NCBI RefSeq assembly: GCF_008630915.1 | Contig: NZ_CP043909.1 | Coordinates: 1,488,001 to 1,552,000, forward strand | DNA from: Acinetobacter suaedae | GTDB lineage: Bacteria; Pseudomonadota; Gammaproteobacteria; Pseudomonadales; Moraxellaceae | Length of the DNA: 64,000 nucleotides | Direction of reading: 5' to 3' | Notes under the pieces: generated by a model | What the model saw: the letters and a program-made list of their open reading frames with translations, nothing else | Database searches by the model: none | Told to the model about the DNA's origin: nothing | In this document: positions 35,615 to 45,517 of the stretch, in pieces | Numbering within the stretch: position 1 is the stretch's first letter | Layout: each line of letters begins with the position of its first letter | Position numbers and translations under genes: made by a program

Positions 35615-36238
35615 GTGAAAATGGATCGTCAAGCCCAATTCAGGGCAAGAGAAGTATTAATTTTTCAAATCGCTGAGCAACTCCTATTAGAAAATGGTGA
35701 AGCAGGCATGACCCTTGACGCTTTAGCGGCGGAATTGGATCTGGCAAAGGGTACGTTATACAAGCATTTTCAGAGCAAAGATGAGTTATATATGTTACTC
35801 ATTATTCGTAATGAACGAATGCTATTAGAAATGATCCAAGATACGGAGAAGGGGTTTCCTGAGCATTTGGCTTTTTTTATGCTACATCATTTGCATCATC
35901 CTGAGCGTACGGCATTATTTCATCAGATTGAAGAACGCTTATCGACAACTGCACAAGGCATCCAACTATTATTTAGTGAACTTTATAAAATTCGTCGTCA
36001 ACGCTTACGTATTATCATTCGTATGACTGAAAGCTATTTGGCTGAAATTAATAGTACTATGACTACGCGTGATTATCTTGCGTCTATATGGTCTTTAACT
36101 TATGGAGCTGCAGTAATTCTAAATTCGAGTTTCTATCAGCGTTATCTTGGATCAAGAGATACATTGCGAGTTGCTTATATTGAGCAAGCTTTGGCAATGC
36201 CAAAACTTCCTGAATATAGTGCCTTAGCTGATCTATAG
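35615..36238 (+). CDS. TetR family transcriptional regulator
   Basis: A 207-aa repressor-type protein. The N-terminal HTH is in GEAGMTLDALAAELDLAKGTLYKHFQSKDELYMLL; the rest is the variable ligand-binding helical domain. The start is GTG 35615 (AGAGAG upstream) or ATG 35621. Its stop (TAG 36236-36238) lies 2 bp before the gspH ATG, so it is probably co-transcribed with the type II secretion pseudopilins. Ligand unknown. Confidence 0.85.
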   Translation: MKMDRQAQFRAREVLIFQIAEQLLLENGEAGMTLDALAAELDLAKGTLYKHFQSKDELYMLLIIRNERMLLEMIQDTEKGFPEHLAFFMLHHLHHPERTALFHQIEERLSTTAQGIQLLFSELYKIRRQRLRIIIRMTESYLAEINSTMTTRDYLASIWSLTYGAAVILNSSFYQRYLGSRDTLRVAYIEQALAMPKLPEYSALADL

Positions 36239-36240
36239 TG

Positions 36241-36852
36241 ATGATTTATCATTCTTCTAAGTATGGGCAAAATTCGAAAGCTTCTCGTCCTGCGGAGCGG
36301 CCGAGCGGTGCTCGACTTAATCGCTCCTCAGGATTTACGTTGATTGAGATTATGGTCGTTATTGTTATTATGACGATTATGACATCATTGGTCGTATTGA
36401 ATATTGGTGGCATTGATCAACGTCGAGCGATGCAAGCGCGAGAAATGTTGATTCTCGATTTAAAGAAAATCAATAAAGAATCAACAGATCAAGCTAAGGT
36501 ATTTGCATTGAATATACAAAATGCGACTGATGTGGCTCCCTTTAGTTATAGCTTATTTGAATATCATGATCAGAGCTTTGAGCGAGTGCGACAAGCTGAA
36601 CGTATCTGGCAACCATATACAGAATTTAAACCTCGTCAATTACCAAATAATGTCTCATTTAGTGTGCAAAGTGTAAATAATGAGAATTATCCCCGTGCGC
36701 AGAATGATGATTTATTGGGTGGTCAAGCACCACAGTTAATTTGGTTTGGAAATGGTGAAGTGAGACCTGTTCGAATCCAATTTTATTATGCACAGCAGCC
36801 GATTGGACATGAGTTAGAGTTGGATCATTTGGGGAAGGTTAATGAAAATTAA
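36241..36852 (+). CDS. gspH: GspH/FimT family pseudopilin, type II secretion
   Basis: A 203-aa protein. A long hydrophilic leader of ~31 residues precedes the prepilin-peptidase site SSG/FTLIEIMVVIVIMTIMTSLVVLNIGG, giving a methylated Phe and a membrane helix with Glu5. The rest is a GspH-like globular domain (RRAMQAREMLILDL, and LIWFGNGEVRPVRIQFYY near the C-terminus). GspH is a minor pseudopilin of the type II secretion piston. It overlaps gspI by 11 nt. The leader contains ARLNRSSG, repeated in the next genes. Confidence 0.85.
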   Translation: MIYHSSKYGQNSKASRPAERPSGARLNRSSGFTLIEIMVVIVIMTIMTSLVVLNIGGIDQRRAMQAREMLILDLKKINKESTDQAKVFALNIQNATDVAPFSYSLFEYHDQSFERVRQAERIWQPYTEFKPRQLPNNVSFSVQSVNNENYPRAQNDDLLGGQAPQLIWFGNGEVRPVRIQFYYAQQPIGHELELDHLGKVNEN

Positions 36853-37294
36853 GGCTTTAACAGATCTTCCAGAGAAAGCTTTTCGTCCTGCAGAGTGGTC
36901 GTGCAGTGCTCGATTTAATCGTGTCTCAGGATTTACCTTACTTGAAGTAATGGTCGCTTTGGCAATTTTTGCTGTGGCTGCAATTGCACTAACAAAAATA
37001 GCGATGCAATATACACAAGCAACATCAAATGCAATTTTACGTACAAAAGCACAGTTTGTTGCAATGAATGAAGTTGCGATGATGGAAATTAACAAAGAGT
37101 GGTTGGATGGTACGCAATCCAAACAAGTTACATCGCAAGGTGAAACTTGGCAAATTGACAAAAAGGCACAAGCAACAATTAGTCCTAAGATACAGCGGAT
37201 TGAATTACAGGTGAGTTTGTTTAATGTCGATCAGGATAAGGTTGAAGCTGGCATTAGTCATCTTGTATTTTTCAATCATCCAAAAGAAAGTTAA
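36842..37294 (+). CDS. gspI: Type II secretion pseudopilin GspI
   Basis: A 150-aa minor pseudopilin. Cleavage site VSG/FTLLEVMVALAIFAVAAIALTK with Glu5; downstream NAILRTKAQFVAMNEVAMMEI matches the GspI conserved region (xxTxAxFVAxNxxxxxxL). A leader of ~30 residues carries RPAEWSCSARFNR, related to the gspH leader. It overlaps gspH and precedes gspJ by 5 bp. Confidence 0.9.
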   Translation: MKIKALTDLPEKAFRPAEWSCSARFNRVSGFTLLEVMVALAIFAVAAIALTKIAMQYTQATSNAILRTKAQFVAMNEVAMMEINKEWLDGTQSKQVTSQGETWQIDKKAQATISPKIQRIELQVSLFNVDQDKVEAGISHLVFFNHPKES

Positions 37295-37299
37295 ATCAT

Positions 37300-37986
37300 A
37301 TGAATAACAAAGCCAATAAAAACAATAATACGCAATTTTCAAGGTTTCATTTTATTAATCCTTGTGCTCGACTGAATCGCTCCTCAGGATTTACGTTAGT
37401 TGAGTTACTGGTTGCAATTGCAATATTTGCTGTGCTTTCTATGTTGGGGTGGAAAGTGTTTGATTATTTGTTAAAAGTCAAAGATCGTAATGCTGAACAT
37501 GAAGTGCATTTATTTGCATTGCAAGATGCTTACCAGCAAATTTTAAGAGACAGTCTCCAGATTATTCCTTTAACAGCCAATGATGGAAGACAATTGCAAG
37601 CTGCCTTAGTGCTCGATGATCAGAGTTTTATATTTAGTAAAGGTGGTGTTTCTGATCCTCTTAAACAAGGATTATCACCCTACGAACGTATTGAGTATCG
37701 TTTTGATGAGTCTCAAAAAAAACTATATCGATTGAAGTATGCAAATCTAAACATTCCAAATCGTGTACAACCTACGTCGAGTTTATTGTTGGATAATGTT
37801 GAGCGATTTAAAGTATCAGTGCTTAATCCACAAGAGTTGATGGAATGGCCAGAAAATAATACTGATCCAGAAAATACAGCTGAATTAAAAAAATTACCAT
37901 TAGGGTTGAAAATTCAATTAACTGTTGCTGGTACGGATTATGAATGGATCTATCGTCTGATTGATCGTAATGAGGATGGTCAATGA
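37300..37986 (+). CDS. gspJ: Type II secretion pseudopilin GspJ
   Basis: A 228-aa pseudopilin. Leader with CARLNRSSG/FTLVELLVAIAIFAVLSMLGWKVFDYLL, then the larger beta-rich GspJ domain (RDSLQIIPLTANDGRQLQAAL, GLSPYERIEYRFDESQKKLYRLKY, LPLGLKIQLTVAG). It forms the pseudopilus tip complex with GspI and GspK. The leader again carries the ARLNRSSGFTL block. It ends 1 bp before gspK. Confidence 0.9.
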   Translation: MNNKANKNNNTQFSRFHFINPCARLNRSSGFTLVELLVAIAIFAVLSMLGWKVFDYLLKVKDRNAEHEVHLFALQDAYQQILRDSLQIIPLTANDGRQLQAALVLDDQSFIFSKGGVSDPLKQGLSPYERIEYRFDESQKKLYRLKYANLNIPNRVQPTSSLLLDNVERFKVSVLNPQELMEWPENNTDPENTAELKKLPLGLKIQLTVAGTDYEWIYRLIDRNEDGQ

Positions 37987-37987
37987 T

Positions 37988-38965
37988 ATGAAGAGTATAA
38001 GATCTCAACATGGCGTTGCTTTGCTAACCATTCTTATTATGGTTGCTCTAGCAACTATTCTTGCAGCAACAATTGCAAAACGTCAGACAAATAGTGTTGA
38101 AAATACAGGCTATTTAATGCGTCAGAATCAATCTTTGCTCTATGCAAAAAGTGCTGAGGCATTTTTTGCAGAGTTATTGGTTCAGGATAATGATAATGGC
38201 AATAATGTTGACCACTTACAAGAAAATTGGGCTAAACCGATGCCATCATTTCCTGTGGAAGATGGTTCAGTTTCTGGTCGGTTAGTCGATGAGTCTGGAA
38301 AATTTAATCTCAATAACTTAATCAAAAATGATGGGAGTGTTGATGATTCTGCACGACGATGGTTTGAAAGATTGCTACAACGGGTAGGATTGCCAGCAGA
38401 ATTAAGTCAAGCAGTAATTGATTGGCAAGATAGCGATGATGAGCCAACAGGGGCGATGGGCGCTGAAAGTAATTATTATCAAGGCTTAGATCCAGCTTAT
38501 CTAACACCAAATACTAAATTTCATAGTGTTGAAGAATTAAAGTTAGTTCGTGGTTTTGAAGGTAAAAACTATGATTTAATCAAAAACTATATTTCAACTT
38601 TGCCTGAACCTACAAAAATTAATATCAATACTGCCCCAGCATTATTACTTGCAAGTATTGATCCTAGAGTTGATATTAATGCAGTGGATCAAGAGTTAAA
38701 AGCAAAGCAAGCAAATTTAACTTACTTTTCTAATGTTGAAGACTTGTGGAAATTAAACGCATTTTCAGGAATTGAAGAACAGAATAAAACGGATGTATCG
38801 ACATGGTTGGATACTAAAACTGATTACTTTACAGCACAGATCGAAGTCGTTTTGAGCGAACGGAAGCGCCAATTTATTAGTTCTATGTATAGGAAAGATA
38901 AACAGGTCACTGTTTATTCAAGAAGCTTAGCACCTTTTCATAGAGTACGTGGATTGGATAATTGA
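37988..38965 (+). CDS. gspK: Type II secretion pseudopilin GspK
   Basis: About 325 aa. The N-terminal segment HGVALLTILIMVALATILAATIAKRQTNSV is the GspK transmembrane start (GVALL with no Glu5, as usual for GspK). The helical insert includes ADVxGRLVDESGKFNLNNLI-like sequence (here SVSGRLVDESGKFNLNNLI), the SAM-like domain contains KININTAPALLLASID, and the tail is GspK-like. It caps the pseudopilus. Its leader is short and lacks the repeat seen in gspH/I/J. ATG 37988 was chosen. Confidence 0.9.
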   Translation: MKSIRSQHGVALLTILIMVALATILAATIAKRQTNSVENTGYLMRQNQSLLYAKSAEAFFAELLVQDNDNGNNVDHLQENWAKPMPSFPVEDGSVSGRLVDESGKFNLNNLIKNDGSVDDSARRWFERLLQRVGLPAELSQAVIDWQDSDDEPTGAMGAESNYYQGLDPAYLTPNTKFHSVEELKLVRGFEGKNYDLIKNYISTLPEPTKININTAPALLLASIDPRVDINAVDQELKAKQANLTYFSNVEDLWKLNAFSGIEEQNKTDVSTWLDTKTDYFTAQIEVVLSERKRQFISSMYRKDKQVTVYSRSLAPFHRVRGLDN

Positions 38966-39050
38966 ATAGTCACAAATTTTAAATTCGATCCCAATGCTTG
39001 TTTTTTTGTTTTATAATAAACTTCGTTTGCAGAAAAGATTCGCTCGGTGC

Positions 39051-39647
39051 ATGTTAATTCGTAAATTATTTAAGTTTGAAAACGCCCATATTGTACGGAA
39101 TTGTACATCAGATCGCTGTAAGCGCTCTATTCATGGTCATAGCTATAAAGTCGAGTTATTGCTGAAAGCATCGAAGCTAGATCATGGGCAAATGGTTTAT
39201 GACTTTGGTTTGTTGAAAGGTGTGATTAAAGAGTTATTTGATAGTTTTGATCATGCAATTTGTTATTGGCAAAAAGATGATCCAGCTTACATTGATGCGT
39301 GTAAGACTTTCAGTGCGCGTTGGATTGCTTTGCCTGTTTCACCTTCAGCAGAACAGTTTTCTCGTATTTTTTTCTATCTAGCTCAGCAAGTGTTAAATTC
39401 AACAATTACCCAAAATGGCGAGGGTGACGTTGAAGTGTACTCAGTGATTGTTCACGAAACAGATACGGGTTATGCACAAAGTTTTCAAGAAGATATTGAT
39501 AATGAGCAAATGGGTGCATTGAGCTTGGATCAAATAATTTTTTCTGAGCAGGTTCAAGCGGAATGGAGCAATCCAGAGATGTATGAAAGCTTGAAACAGG
39601 GTTTAAAATTTCAAAATCCAAACGTAGATCTACAAGTTAATATTTAA
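39051..39647 (+). CDS. 6-carboxytetrahydropterin synthase (QueD)-like protein
   Basis: About 198 aa, longer than the ~120-aa QueD norm. [32 protein letters not shown] carries metal His residues (AHI, HGH) and the catalytic Cys region; [25 protein letters not shown] and the C-terminal [12 protein letters not shown] match the T-fold family. The C-terminal ~45 residues ([12 protein letters not shown] onward) extend beyond the canonical domain. QueD makes a queuosine precursor; a divergent role is possible. Start at ATG 39051 is a best guess, with a weak ribosome site. Confidence 0.75.
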   Translation: MLIRKLFKFENAHIVRNCTSDRCKRSIHGHSYKVELLLKASKLDHGQMVYDFGLLKGVIKELFDSFDHAICYWQKDDPAYIDACKTFSARWIALPVSPSAEQFSRIFFYLAQQVLNSTITQNGEGDVEVYSVIVHETDTGYAQSFQEDIDNEQMGALSLDQIIFSEQVQAEWSNPEMYESLKQGLKFQNPNVDLQVNI

Positions 39648-39694
39648 TCGGTACAAGTCCACTCATGGGAGTGAGGTTATTTCAAGGAATGTTG

Positions 39695-40408
39695 ATGCAA
39701 TTTACTGAACAGCAGCATGATAAATTAAGTAAAGTTCAGTTGGATGAGTCTTGGAAGATTTCTTTATCAGACTTTCTGCTTGGCGAGAAGATGGATCGTT
39801 TGCGTCATTTCTTATTGCAGCAGAAACTTGCAGAAAAAACAATTTATCCGCCGAGTAAGCTAATATTTAATGCATTGAATACAACACCTTTAAGCTCAGT
39901 TAAAGTTGTAATATTGGGTCAAGATCCTTATCACGGTCCGAATCAGGCAAATGGTTTAAGTTTTTCTGTGCAAAGAGGGGTTGCATTACCACCATCTTTG
40001 CGTAATATTTTTCATGAATTGTATACTGATTTGGCGATACCCGTTTCTCGTCATGGCGACTTAAGTAAATGGGCAGAACAAGGTGTTTTACTTTTAAACA
40101 GTGTGCTTACGGTTGAAGCTGGGCAACCTACCTCACATCAAAAACAGGGTTGGGAAGAATTTACCGATGCAGTGATTGATGTGTTAAATGAGCAGCGGGA
40201 ACATGTTGTTTTCATTTTGTGGGGAGCTTATGCACAACGCAAAGGGCAACGTATTGATCGTACTCGGCATCTTGTTTTGAGTGCAGCTCATCCATCACCA
40301 TTGGCAGCAAACCGTGGTGGTTTTTTTGGCTGTAAAGTATTTTCTAAAAGCAATCATTATTTGAAACAACATGGCATTGAGCCTATAGACTGGCAATTGG
40401 ACGCATAA
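39695..40408 (+). CDS. ung: Uracil-DNA glycosylase
   Basis: A 237-aa family 1 UDG that excises uracil from [25 protein letters not shown] contains the catalytic Asp and water-activating motif, [10 protein letters not shown] binds uracil, and [19 protein letters not shown] is the DNA-intercalation loop with the catalytic His. ATG 39695 has AAGGA six bases upstream; earlier in-frame starts lack one. The stop overlaps the next start as TAATG. Confidence 0.94.
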   Translation: MQFTEQQHDKLSKVQLDESWKISLSDFLLGEKMDRLRHFLLQQKLAEKTIYPPSKLIFNALNTTPLSSVKVVILGQDPYHGPNQANGLSFSVQRGVALPPSLRNIFHELYTDLAIPVSRHGDLSKWAEQGVLLLNSVLTVEAGQPTSHQKQGWEEFTDAVIDVLNEQREHVVFILWGAYAQRKGQRIDRTRHLVLSAAHPSPLAANRGGFFGCKVFSKSNHYLKQHGIEPIDWQLDA

Positions 40409-41529
40409 TGACTTCTCCCGATTTGAATAGCTATCATCCTGATTTAGTTATTGAGCAAGAAAAGAATGGTTGGCGAGTAATTCGTTTAAACCGCCCAAAA
40501 TCATTGCATGCATTAGATGAATCTATTGTTAGTGCACTACTTAAGGTGTTTGAGCATTTTCATGAAGATGAAAGTGTTAAAGCAATTTGGCTAGATTCAA
40601 CAACGCCTAAAGCATTTTGTGCAGGCGGTGATGTACGTAAGCTTCGTCAACTTGTCATTAACAATGAGGTTGATGCCGCAAATCGATTCTTTGAACAAGA
40701 ATATGCCTTAGATTTATTGTTACATAATTATGCCAAGCCAATTGTGGTTTGGGGTGAAGGTTATGTCATGGGTGGCGGGCTTGGTTTATTTATGGCAGCG
40801 CCATTTCGCTTAGTTACACCTTATTCGCGTCTTGCTATGCCAGAAATCAATATTGGTTTATACCCAGATGTGGGTGGAAGTCGCTTCTTGGCAGATCGTG
40901 GTCAAATTGGTTTGTTTACGGGGCTGACAGGGTCAATTATGACGGCTGCAGGAGCATTCAGCATCGGGTGGGCAACTCATATTTGTGAGGCGCAACGCGA
41001 TAATGTGTTACAGAAGGTATTAAATATCGATTGGAATCACTATCCAGCAGGTGCTTTCCGTGCCATTGATGACACTTTAAATAGCTTGCATCGTCCAGTA
41101 GCCGCTGGTCCATTGCAAAATTCTATTGACGTCATACATAGTGTTTGTCGCGGTCAAAATTTTGAATTTGATTATCAAGCAATCATCGGGTTGAGTGAAG
41201 CGAGTAGTGATTGGTTACGTCAAGCAAGTGAGAATTTGCAAAAAGGCTCACCAAGTACAGCCGCAATTACGTGGTTGCTTTGGCAATGGGGTAAACAAGG
41301 GCATGCATGGGATGAAGTGTTTGCATTAGAAGCTCAGATCTCTGATTGGAAAATTCGTCATCCTGATTTTGTTGAGGGGGTGCGTGCACGTTTAGTGGAT
41401 AAAGATTTATCTCCTGAATGGAAAGCAACTGAAAAAATTACATTAAAAGATATTTTATCTGATTGTCCGCCTGTAACTACGATAGATAGTTGGAATGCAT
41501 TGTTGAGACAATATGGTGTCATTGCATAA
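40408..41529 (+). CDS. Enoyl-CoA hydratase/isomerase family, 3-hydroxyisobutyryl-CoA hydrolase-like
   Basis: A 373-aa crotonase-fold protein. WRVIRLNRPKSLHALD opens the fold, AFCAGGDVRKL and GEGYVMGGGLGLFMA give the oxyanion hole, and MPEINIGLYPDVGGSRFLADR is the catalytic segment typical of 3-hydroxyisobutyryl-CoA hydrolases in valine breakdown. Length (~370) also fits this subgroup. It is coupled to ung by a 1-nt overlap, and tadA follows 4 bp later. Function is inferred from family; specificity was not tested. Confidence 0.82.
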   Translation: MTSPDLNSYHPDLVIEQEKNGWRVIRLNRPKSLHALDESIVSALLKVFEHFHEDESVKAIWLDSTTPKAFCAGGDVRKLRQLVINNEVDAANRFFEQEYALDLLLHNYAKPIVVWGEGYVMGGGLGLFMAAPFRLVTPYSRLAMPEINIGLYPDVGGSRFLADRGQIGLFTGLTGSIMTAAGAFSIGWATHICEAQRDNVLQKVLNIDWNHYPAGAFRAIDDTLNSLHRPVAAGPLQNSIDVIHSVCRGQNFEFDYQAIIGLSEASSDWLRQASENLQKGSPSTAAITWLLWQWGKQGHAWDEVFALEAQISDWKIRHPDFVEGVRARLVDKDLSPEWKATEKITLKDILSDCPPVTTIDSWNALLRQYGVIA

Positions 41530-41533
41530 AGCG

Positions 41534-42046
41534 ATGAGTAGTCAAGACACCTTTAATGATGAATATTGGATGCAGTTTGCTTATGAGCAAGCTGCATTAG
41601 CTGCAACACAAGGCGAAATACCTGTTGGTGCTGTTATTGTAAGTCAATCGAAGATTATTGGGGCAGGTTATAATGCGCCAATTTCGCTTTCAGATCCAAG
41701 TGCACATGCGGAAATTCAAGCATTACGCATGGCATGTCGTAGCATTCAAAACTATCGCTTACCTGAAGATGCAACACTTTATGTAACACTTGAGCCTTGT
41801 ACTATGTGCGTAGGTGCTTTGATTCATGCTCGTATTCAGCGGGTTGTATTCGCAACGACTGAACCAAAAGCAGGATCATTAGTAAGTGCTCGTCAGTTGC
41901 TTGACAGTGGGTATTACAATCATAAGTTCGTGTTTGAACATGGTTGTTTGCAAGAACAATGCGCAGCTCAACTCAGTGATTTTTTTAAACAAAGGCGTAA
42001 TGAGAAAAAACAGATCCGTTTATCTAAAACGTCCTCAAATGATTAA
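41534..42046 (+). CDS. tadA: tRNA-specific adenosine deaminase
   Basis: A 170-aa zinc deaminase converting A34 to inosine in tRNA-Arg(ACG). Catalytic motif PSAHAEIQALR (HAE) and the zinc ligands in LEPCTMCVGALIHARIQRVVFAT (PCxxC) are intact; the N-terminus (MQFAYEQAALAATQGEIPVGAVIV) is typical. ATG 41534 is preferred over an ATG at 41513 that lies inside the preceding gene. Confidence 0.93.
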   Translation: MSSQDTFNDEYWMQFAYEQAALAATQGEIPVGAVIVSQSKIIGAGYNAPISLSDPSAHAEIQALRMACRSIQNYRLPEDATLYVTLEPCTMCVGALIHARIQRVVFATTEPKAGSLVSARQLLDSGYYNHKFVFEHGCLQEQCAAQLSDFFKQRRNEKKQIRLSKTSSND

Positions 42047-42062
42047 AAATCTGTAATGAGTT

Positions 42063-42554
42063 ATGGCAGACTACACCCCCGATGATTTTGGTTTAATCAA
42101 AAAAGGCGAAACTATGCGTAATGCAATCACCATAAAAAAAGAATTCAATGCACCGATCTCTGAAGTTTTTGATCTCTTATCAAAACATGCAACTTACAAT
42201 AAGGCATTTGCTCCTTTGCAAGTTGTGCGTATTAAAGACTCCGCTGATCCACAGCGCCCAGATGGAGTCGGTTCTATTCGTCGTATGGGATTTGGTCCGA
42301 TTAAGCCACTACAAGAAGAAATTACGTTATTAGAAGAAAATCAACGTATCGAGTATAAGTTGATTAACAATCCTTTAGTCAAACATCATTTGGGGCAAAT
42401 TGATTTTAAAGAAATTACACCTTATATCACTTTAGTGACTTACAAGATTGAATTTACAGCAAAAGCACCGCTTGTAAGTAAATTAATTCTTGCACAACTC
42501 AAAGCAGCGATTACACTAGGTTTTTCAAAATTAGCGAAGTCGATTGCTTCATAA
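42063..42554 (+). CDS. SRPBCC family (polyketide cyclase/START-like) protein
   Basis: A 163-aa protein with the helix-grip fold of the SRPBCC superfamily: ITIKKEFNAPISEVFDLLSKHATYNKAFAPLQVV, then GVGSIRRMGFGPIKPLQEEIT and a C-terminal helix LILAQLKAAITLGFSKLAKS. These bind hydrophobic ligands; the role here is unknown. ATG 42063 (GAG upstream) or ATG 42114 (AAGGCG upstream) could be the start; the fold begins just after 42114. It lies between tadA and cmk on the same strand. Confidence 0.75.
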   Translation: MADYTPDDFGLIKKGETMRNAITIKKEFNAPISEVFDLLSKHATYNKAFAPLQVVRIKDSADPQRPDGVGSIRRMGFGPIKPLQEEITLLEENQRIEYKLINNPLVKHHLGQIDFKEITPYITLVTYKIEFTAKAPLVSKLILAQLKAAITLGFSKLAKSIAS

Positions 42555-42563
42555 GAGATGGGA

Positions 42564-43244
42564 ATGACAGTTCATATTATTACGATTGATGGTCCAAGTG
42601 GTTCAGGTAAAGGAACATTGGCAGCAAAAATTGCCGCACATTATGGTTTTAATTTATTAGATTCTGGTGCGTTATATCGTTTACTTGGGCTGTCTTTATT
42701 TCAACGTGGGCTATTGGATCAGCTAGAGACTAAGCTGGAACAGTGTGTTGAATACGCTACACATCTGGATATCGAATTCAAATCGACGGAAGAAGTAACA
42801 CTTGTTTTTCTTGAAGGTATTGATGTCACTAATACCATTCGTACTGAGCAGGTTGGTGAATACGCATCGAAAGTTGCGACTGTACCAGAATTGAGAAAAG
42901 CATTATTTGAACGTCAACGTGCATTTATCCAGGCGCCAGGTTTAGTGGCCGATGGTCGTGACATGGCGACATCAATTTTCCCTGAAGCACAAGCTAAAAT
43001 TTATCTAACCGCATCTGCTGAATCCCGTGCCGATCGTCGGGTAAAACAGTTGCAGGGTATGGGGCTTGATGCTAAAATAAACGACATTTTATCTAATATA
43101 CAGGCTAGAGATAAAAGAGATATGGAACGTACTGTTGCGCCTTTAAAGCCTGCAGACGATGCGTATATCATTGATAGTTCTAATATAGGTATCAATGAAG
43201 TCTTCCAGTTGATGGTGGACTATATCGATAGTCGTATTCAATAG
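42564..43244 (+). CDS. cmk: Cytidylate kinase
   Basis: About 226 aa. [20 protein letters not shown] is the P-loop, [13 protein letters not shown] the NMP-binding region, and [16 protein letters not shown] with [14 protein letters not shown] the LID region. It phosphorylates CMP and dCMP. ATG 42564, six bases after AAGAG, is preferred to ATG 42558. rpsA follows after 115 bp, the conserved cmk-rpsA order. Confidence 0.94.
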   Translation: MTVHIITIDGPSGSGKGTLAAKIAAHYGFNLLDSGALYRLLGLSLFQRGLLDQLETKLEQCVEYATHLDIEFKSTEEVTLVFLEGIDVTNTIRTEQVGEYASKVATVPELRKALFERQRAFIQAPGLVADGRDMATSIFPEAQAKIYLTASAESRADRRVKQLQGMGLDAKINDILSNIQARDKRDMERTVAPLKPADDAYIIDSSNIGINEVFQLMVDYIDSRIQ

Positions 43245-43359
43245 ATAAATCATTTTATTTTCAGTTGAAGCATTGCTTGATCAGATTTTTTGGACAATGT
43301 AACAACTTAACTAAACCGGCCTTGTCTGATCCAAGACCGCTGACTTTATCAGGTATATC

Positions 43360-45042
43360 ATGACCGAATCTTTTGCAGCCCTCTTTGAAGAAAGTGAATT
43401 AAACCTCAATGTTGAAAAGGGTGCAGTCATCCAAGGTACTGTTGTTAGTATCGATTCTGACTGGGTTACTGTTGACACTGGCCTTAAATCTGAAGGCGTT
43501 GTTGATCGTGCTGAATTTTTAAATGAACAACGTGAACTTGAAGTTCAAGTTGGCGATACTGTTGATGTAGTTGTTGAAGCACTTGACAACGGTATGGGTC
43601 AAACAGTTTTATCACGTGAGAAAGCGAAACGTGCTGAAACTTGGACTAAACTTGAGAAAATCTTTGAAGACGGCGAAATCGTTACTGGTGTTATCTCTGG
43701 TAAGGTTAAAGGCGGTTTCACTGTTGACATCGGTCCTGTACGTGCATTCTTACCAGGTTCTTTAGTTGACACTCGTCCTATTCGTGACACAACTCACCTT
43801 GAAGGTAAAGAGTTAGAGTTCAAAGTAATCAAGCTTGATGCTAAACGTAACAACGTTGTTGTATCTCGTCGTGCAGTTATGGAAGCTGAATCTTCAGCTG
43901 ACCGTGAAGCATTACTTGCTCAACTTGAAGAAGGTCAAACAGTTACAGGTACAATCAAGAACCTTACTGATTACGGCGCGTTCGTTGATCTTGGCGGTAT
44001 TGATGGTCTTCTACATATCACAGATATGGCTTGGAAGCGTATCAAGCACCCATCAGAAGTTGTTGAAGTTGGTCAAGAAGTTACAGTTAAAGTACTTAAG
44101 TTTGACCGCGAGCGTAACCGTGTATCTTTAGGTCTTAAGCAATTAGGCGAAGATCCATGGTTAGCGATCATGAGCCGTTACCCTAAAGGTTCTATCGTTA
44201 AAGCACGTGTAACTAACTTAACTGACTACGGTTGCTTTGCTGAAATCGCTGAAGGCGTTGAAGGCTTAGTACACGTTTCAGAAATGGACCACACAAACAA
44301 AAACATCCACCCATCTAAAGTTGTTCAGATTGGTGACGAAGTTGATGTTATGGTTCTTGAAGTTGACGAAGAACGTCGTCGTATTTCATTGGGTATCAAA
44401 CAAACTCGTGCTAACCCATGGGAAGAGTTTGCTAAAGCACATGAAAAAGGCGAAAAAGTTTCTGGTACAATCAAGTCAATCACTGACTTCGGTATCTTCA
44501 TCGGCTTAAACGGTGGTATCGACGGTTTAGTTCACTTGTCTGATATTTCTTGGAACGAACAAGGCGAAGAAGCGATTCGTCGTTACAAGAAAGGTGACAC
44601 AGTTGAAGCAGTTATCTTGTCTGTAGATGCTGAAGGTAACCGTATCAGCCTTGGTATTAAGCAATTAAACAGCGATCCATTCAATGACTTCTTGGCTGCG
44701 AATGAGCGCGGTGCTTTGGTTAAAGGTACTGTAACTGCTGTTGATGCTAAAGGCGCTACTGTTAAGTTAGCTGATGACATCGAAGCTACACTTAAAGCTT
44801 CTGAAATCAACCGTGATCGTGTTGAAGACGCAACTAAATTCTTAGAAGTTGGTCAAGAAGTTGAAGCTAAGATCATCAACGTTGATCGCAAATCTCGCTC
44901 TATCAACTTGTCTATTAAAGCGAAAGACGAAGCTGAAGAGAAAGAAGCTGTGAACAATGCTCGCCAAGCTGCTGCGACTCAAGCTGCAGAAAGCAATGGT
45001 CCTAAGACTATTGGTGACTTAATTAAAGCACAAATGAAGTAA
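43360..45042 (+). CDS. rpsA: 30S ribosomal protein S1
   Basis: A 560-aa protein with six S1 (OB-fold) repeats. Examples of repeat starts are [80 protein letters not shown] and [33 protein letters not shown]. It unwinds and delivers mRNA to the ribosome. Codon use is strongly biased toward presumed major codons, as expected for a highly expressed gene. It ends at a clear terminator before ihfB. Confidence 0.97.
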   Translation: MTESFAALFEESELNLNVEKGAVIQGTVVSIDSDWVTVDTGLKSEGVVDRAEFLNEQRELEVQVGDTVDVVVEALDNGMGQTVLSREKAKRAETWTKLEKIFEDGEIVTGVISGKVKGGFTVDIGPVRAFLPGSLVDTRPIRDTTHLEGKELEFKVIKLDAKRNNVVVSRRAVMEAESSADREALLAQLEEGQTVTGTIKNLTDYGAFVDLGGIDGLLHITDMAWKRIKHPSEVVEVGQEVTVKVLKFDRERNRVSLGLKQLGEDPWLAIMSRYPKGSIVKARVTNLTDYGCFAEIAEGVEGLVHVSEMDHTNKNIHPSKVVQIGDEVDVMVLEVDEERRRISLGIKQTRANPWEEFAKAHEKGEKVSGTIKSITDFGIFIGLNGGIDGLVHLSDISWNEQGEEAIRRYKKGDTVEAVILSVDAEGNRISLGIKQLNSDPFNDFLAANERGALVKGTVTAVDAKGATVKLADDIEATLKASEINRDRVEDATKFLEVGQEVEAKIINVDRKSRSINLSIKAKDEAEEKEAVNNARQAAATQAAESNGPKTIGDLIKAQMK

Positions 45043-45100
45043 TTTGTTAAAAGGTACGTTTCTTGTAACAGAGATGTACTTTTTTATACAAAAATACTGT

Positions 45101-45142
45101 AAACGGTAGCGTAGTAATCATGTACTTCGCTACCGTTTTGTA
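45101..45142 (+). terminator. rpsA terminator
   Basis: An 11-bp stem (45101-45111 with 45128-45138), extended by AGTA/TACT in the loop, followed by TTGTATTT. About 58 bp past the rpsA stop. Confidence 0.8.
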
Positions 45143-45199
45143 TTTAAACAGGTTATTATTAAAAACACTGAAAAGTAGCAATAATTAAAGAGGTCATCA

Positions 45200-45502
45200 A
45201 TGACTACTGAAGCACTTAATAAATCTGATTTAATTGAACGGATTGCACTTAAAAACCCACACTTAGCAGAACCTTTAGTAGAAGATGCTGTGAAAATTAT
45301 GATTGACCAAATGATTGAAGCACTTTCAAGTGGTGATCGTATTGAAATTCGCGGTTTTGGTAGTTTTGCATTACATCATCGTGAGCCACGTCTGGGTCGT
45401 AATCCAAAAACGGGGAAAGCTGTTGATGTAGCAGCGAAAGCAGTACCGCATTTTAAACCTGGTAAAGCACTTCGTGATGCAGTGAACGAATCTGCTAAAT
45501 AA
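45200..45502 (+). CDS. ihfB: Integration host factor subunit beta
   Basis: A 100-aa HU/IHF-fold DNA-bending protein. [15 protein letters not shown], the central [30 protein letters not shown] arm with its intercalating Pro, and [15 protein letters not shown] are diagnostic of the beta subunit. It pairs with IhfA (not in window). IHF often assists sigma-54 promoters such as the one found for rtcB. It follows rpsA, the standard order. Confidence 0.95.
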   Translation: MTTEALNKSDLIERIALKNPHLAEPLVEDAVKIMIDQMIEALSSGDRIEIRGFGSFALHHREPRLGRNPKTGKAVDVAAKAVPHFKPGKALRDAVNESAK

Positions 45503-45517
45503 TTTTTTGAGGTGTTT

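Noticed and set aside
35607..35622. CACGTG-centred sequence resembling the parS core near the TetR start
   Set aside because: Only the central hexamer and a few flanking bases match the 16-bp parS consensus; it overlaps a start codon and is far from parB.
43599..44810. Long antisense and alternate-frame open stretches within rpsA
   Set aside because: They arise from the biased codon use of a highly expressed gene; no ribosome sites or conserved motifs.
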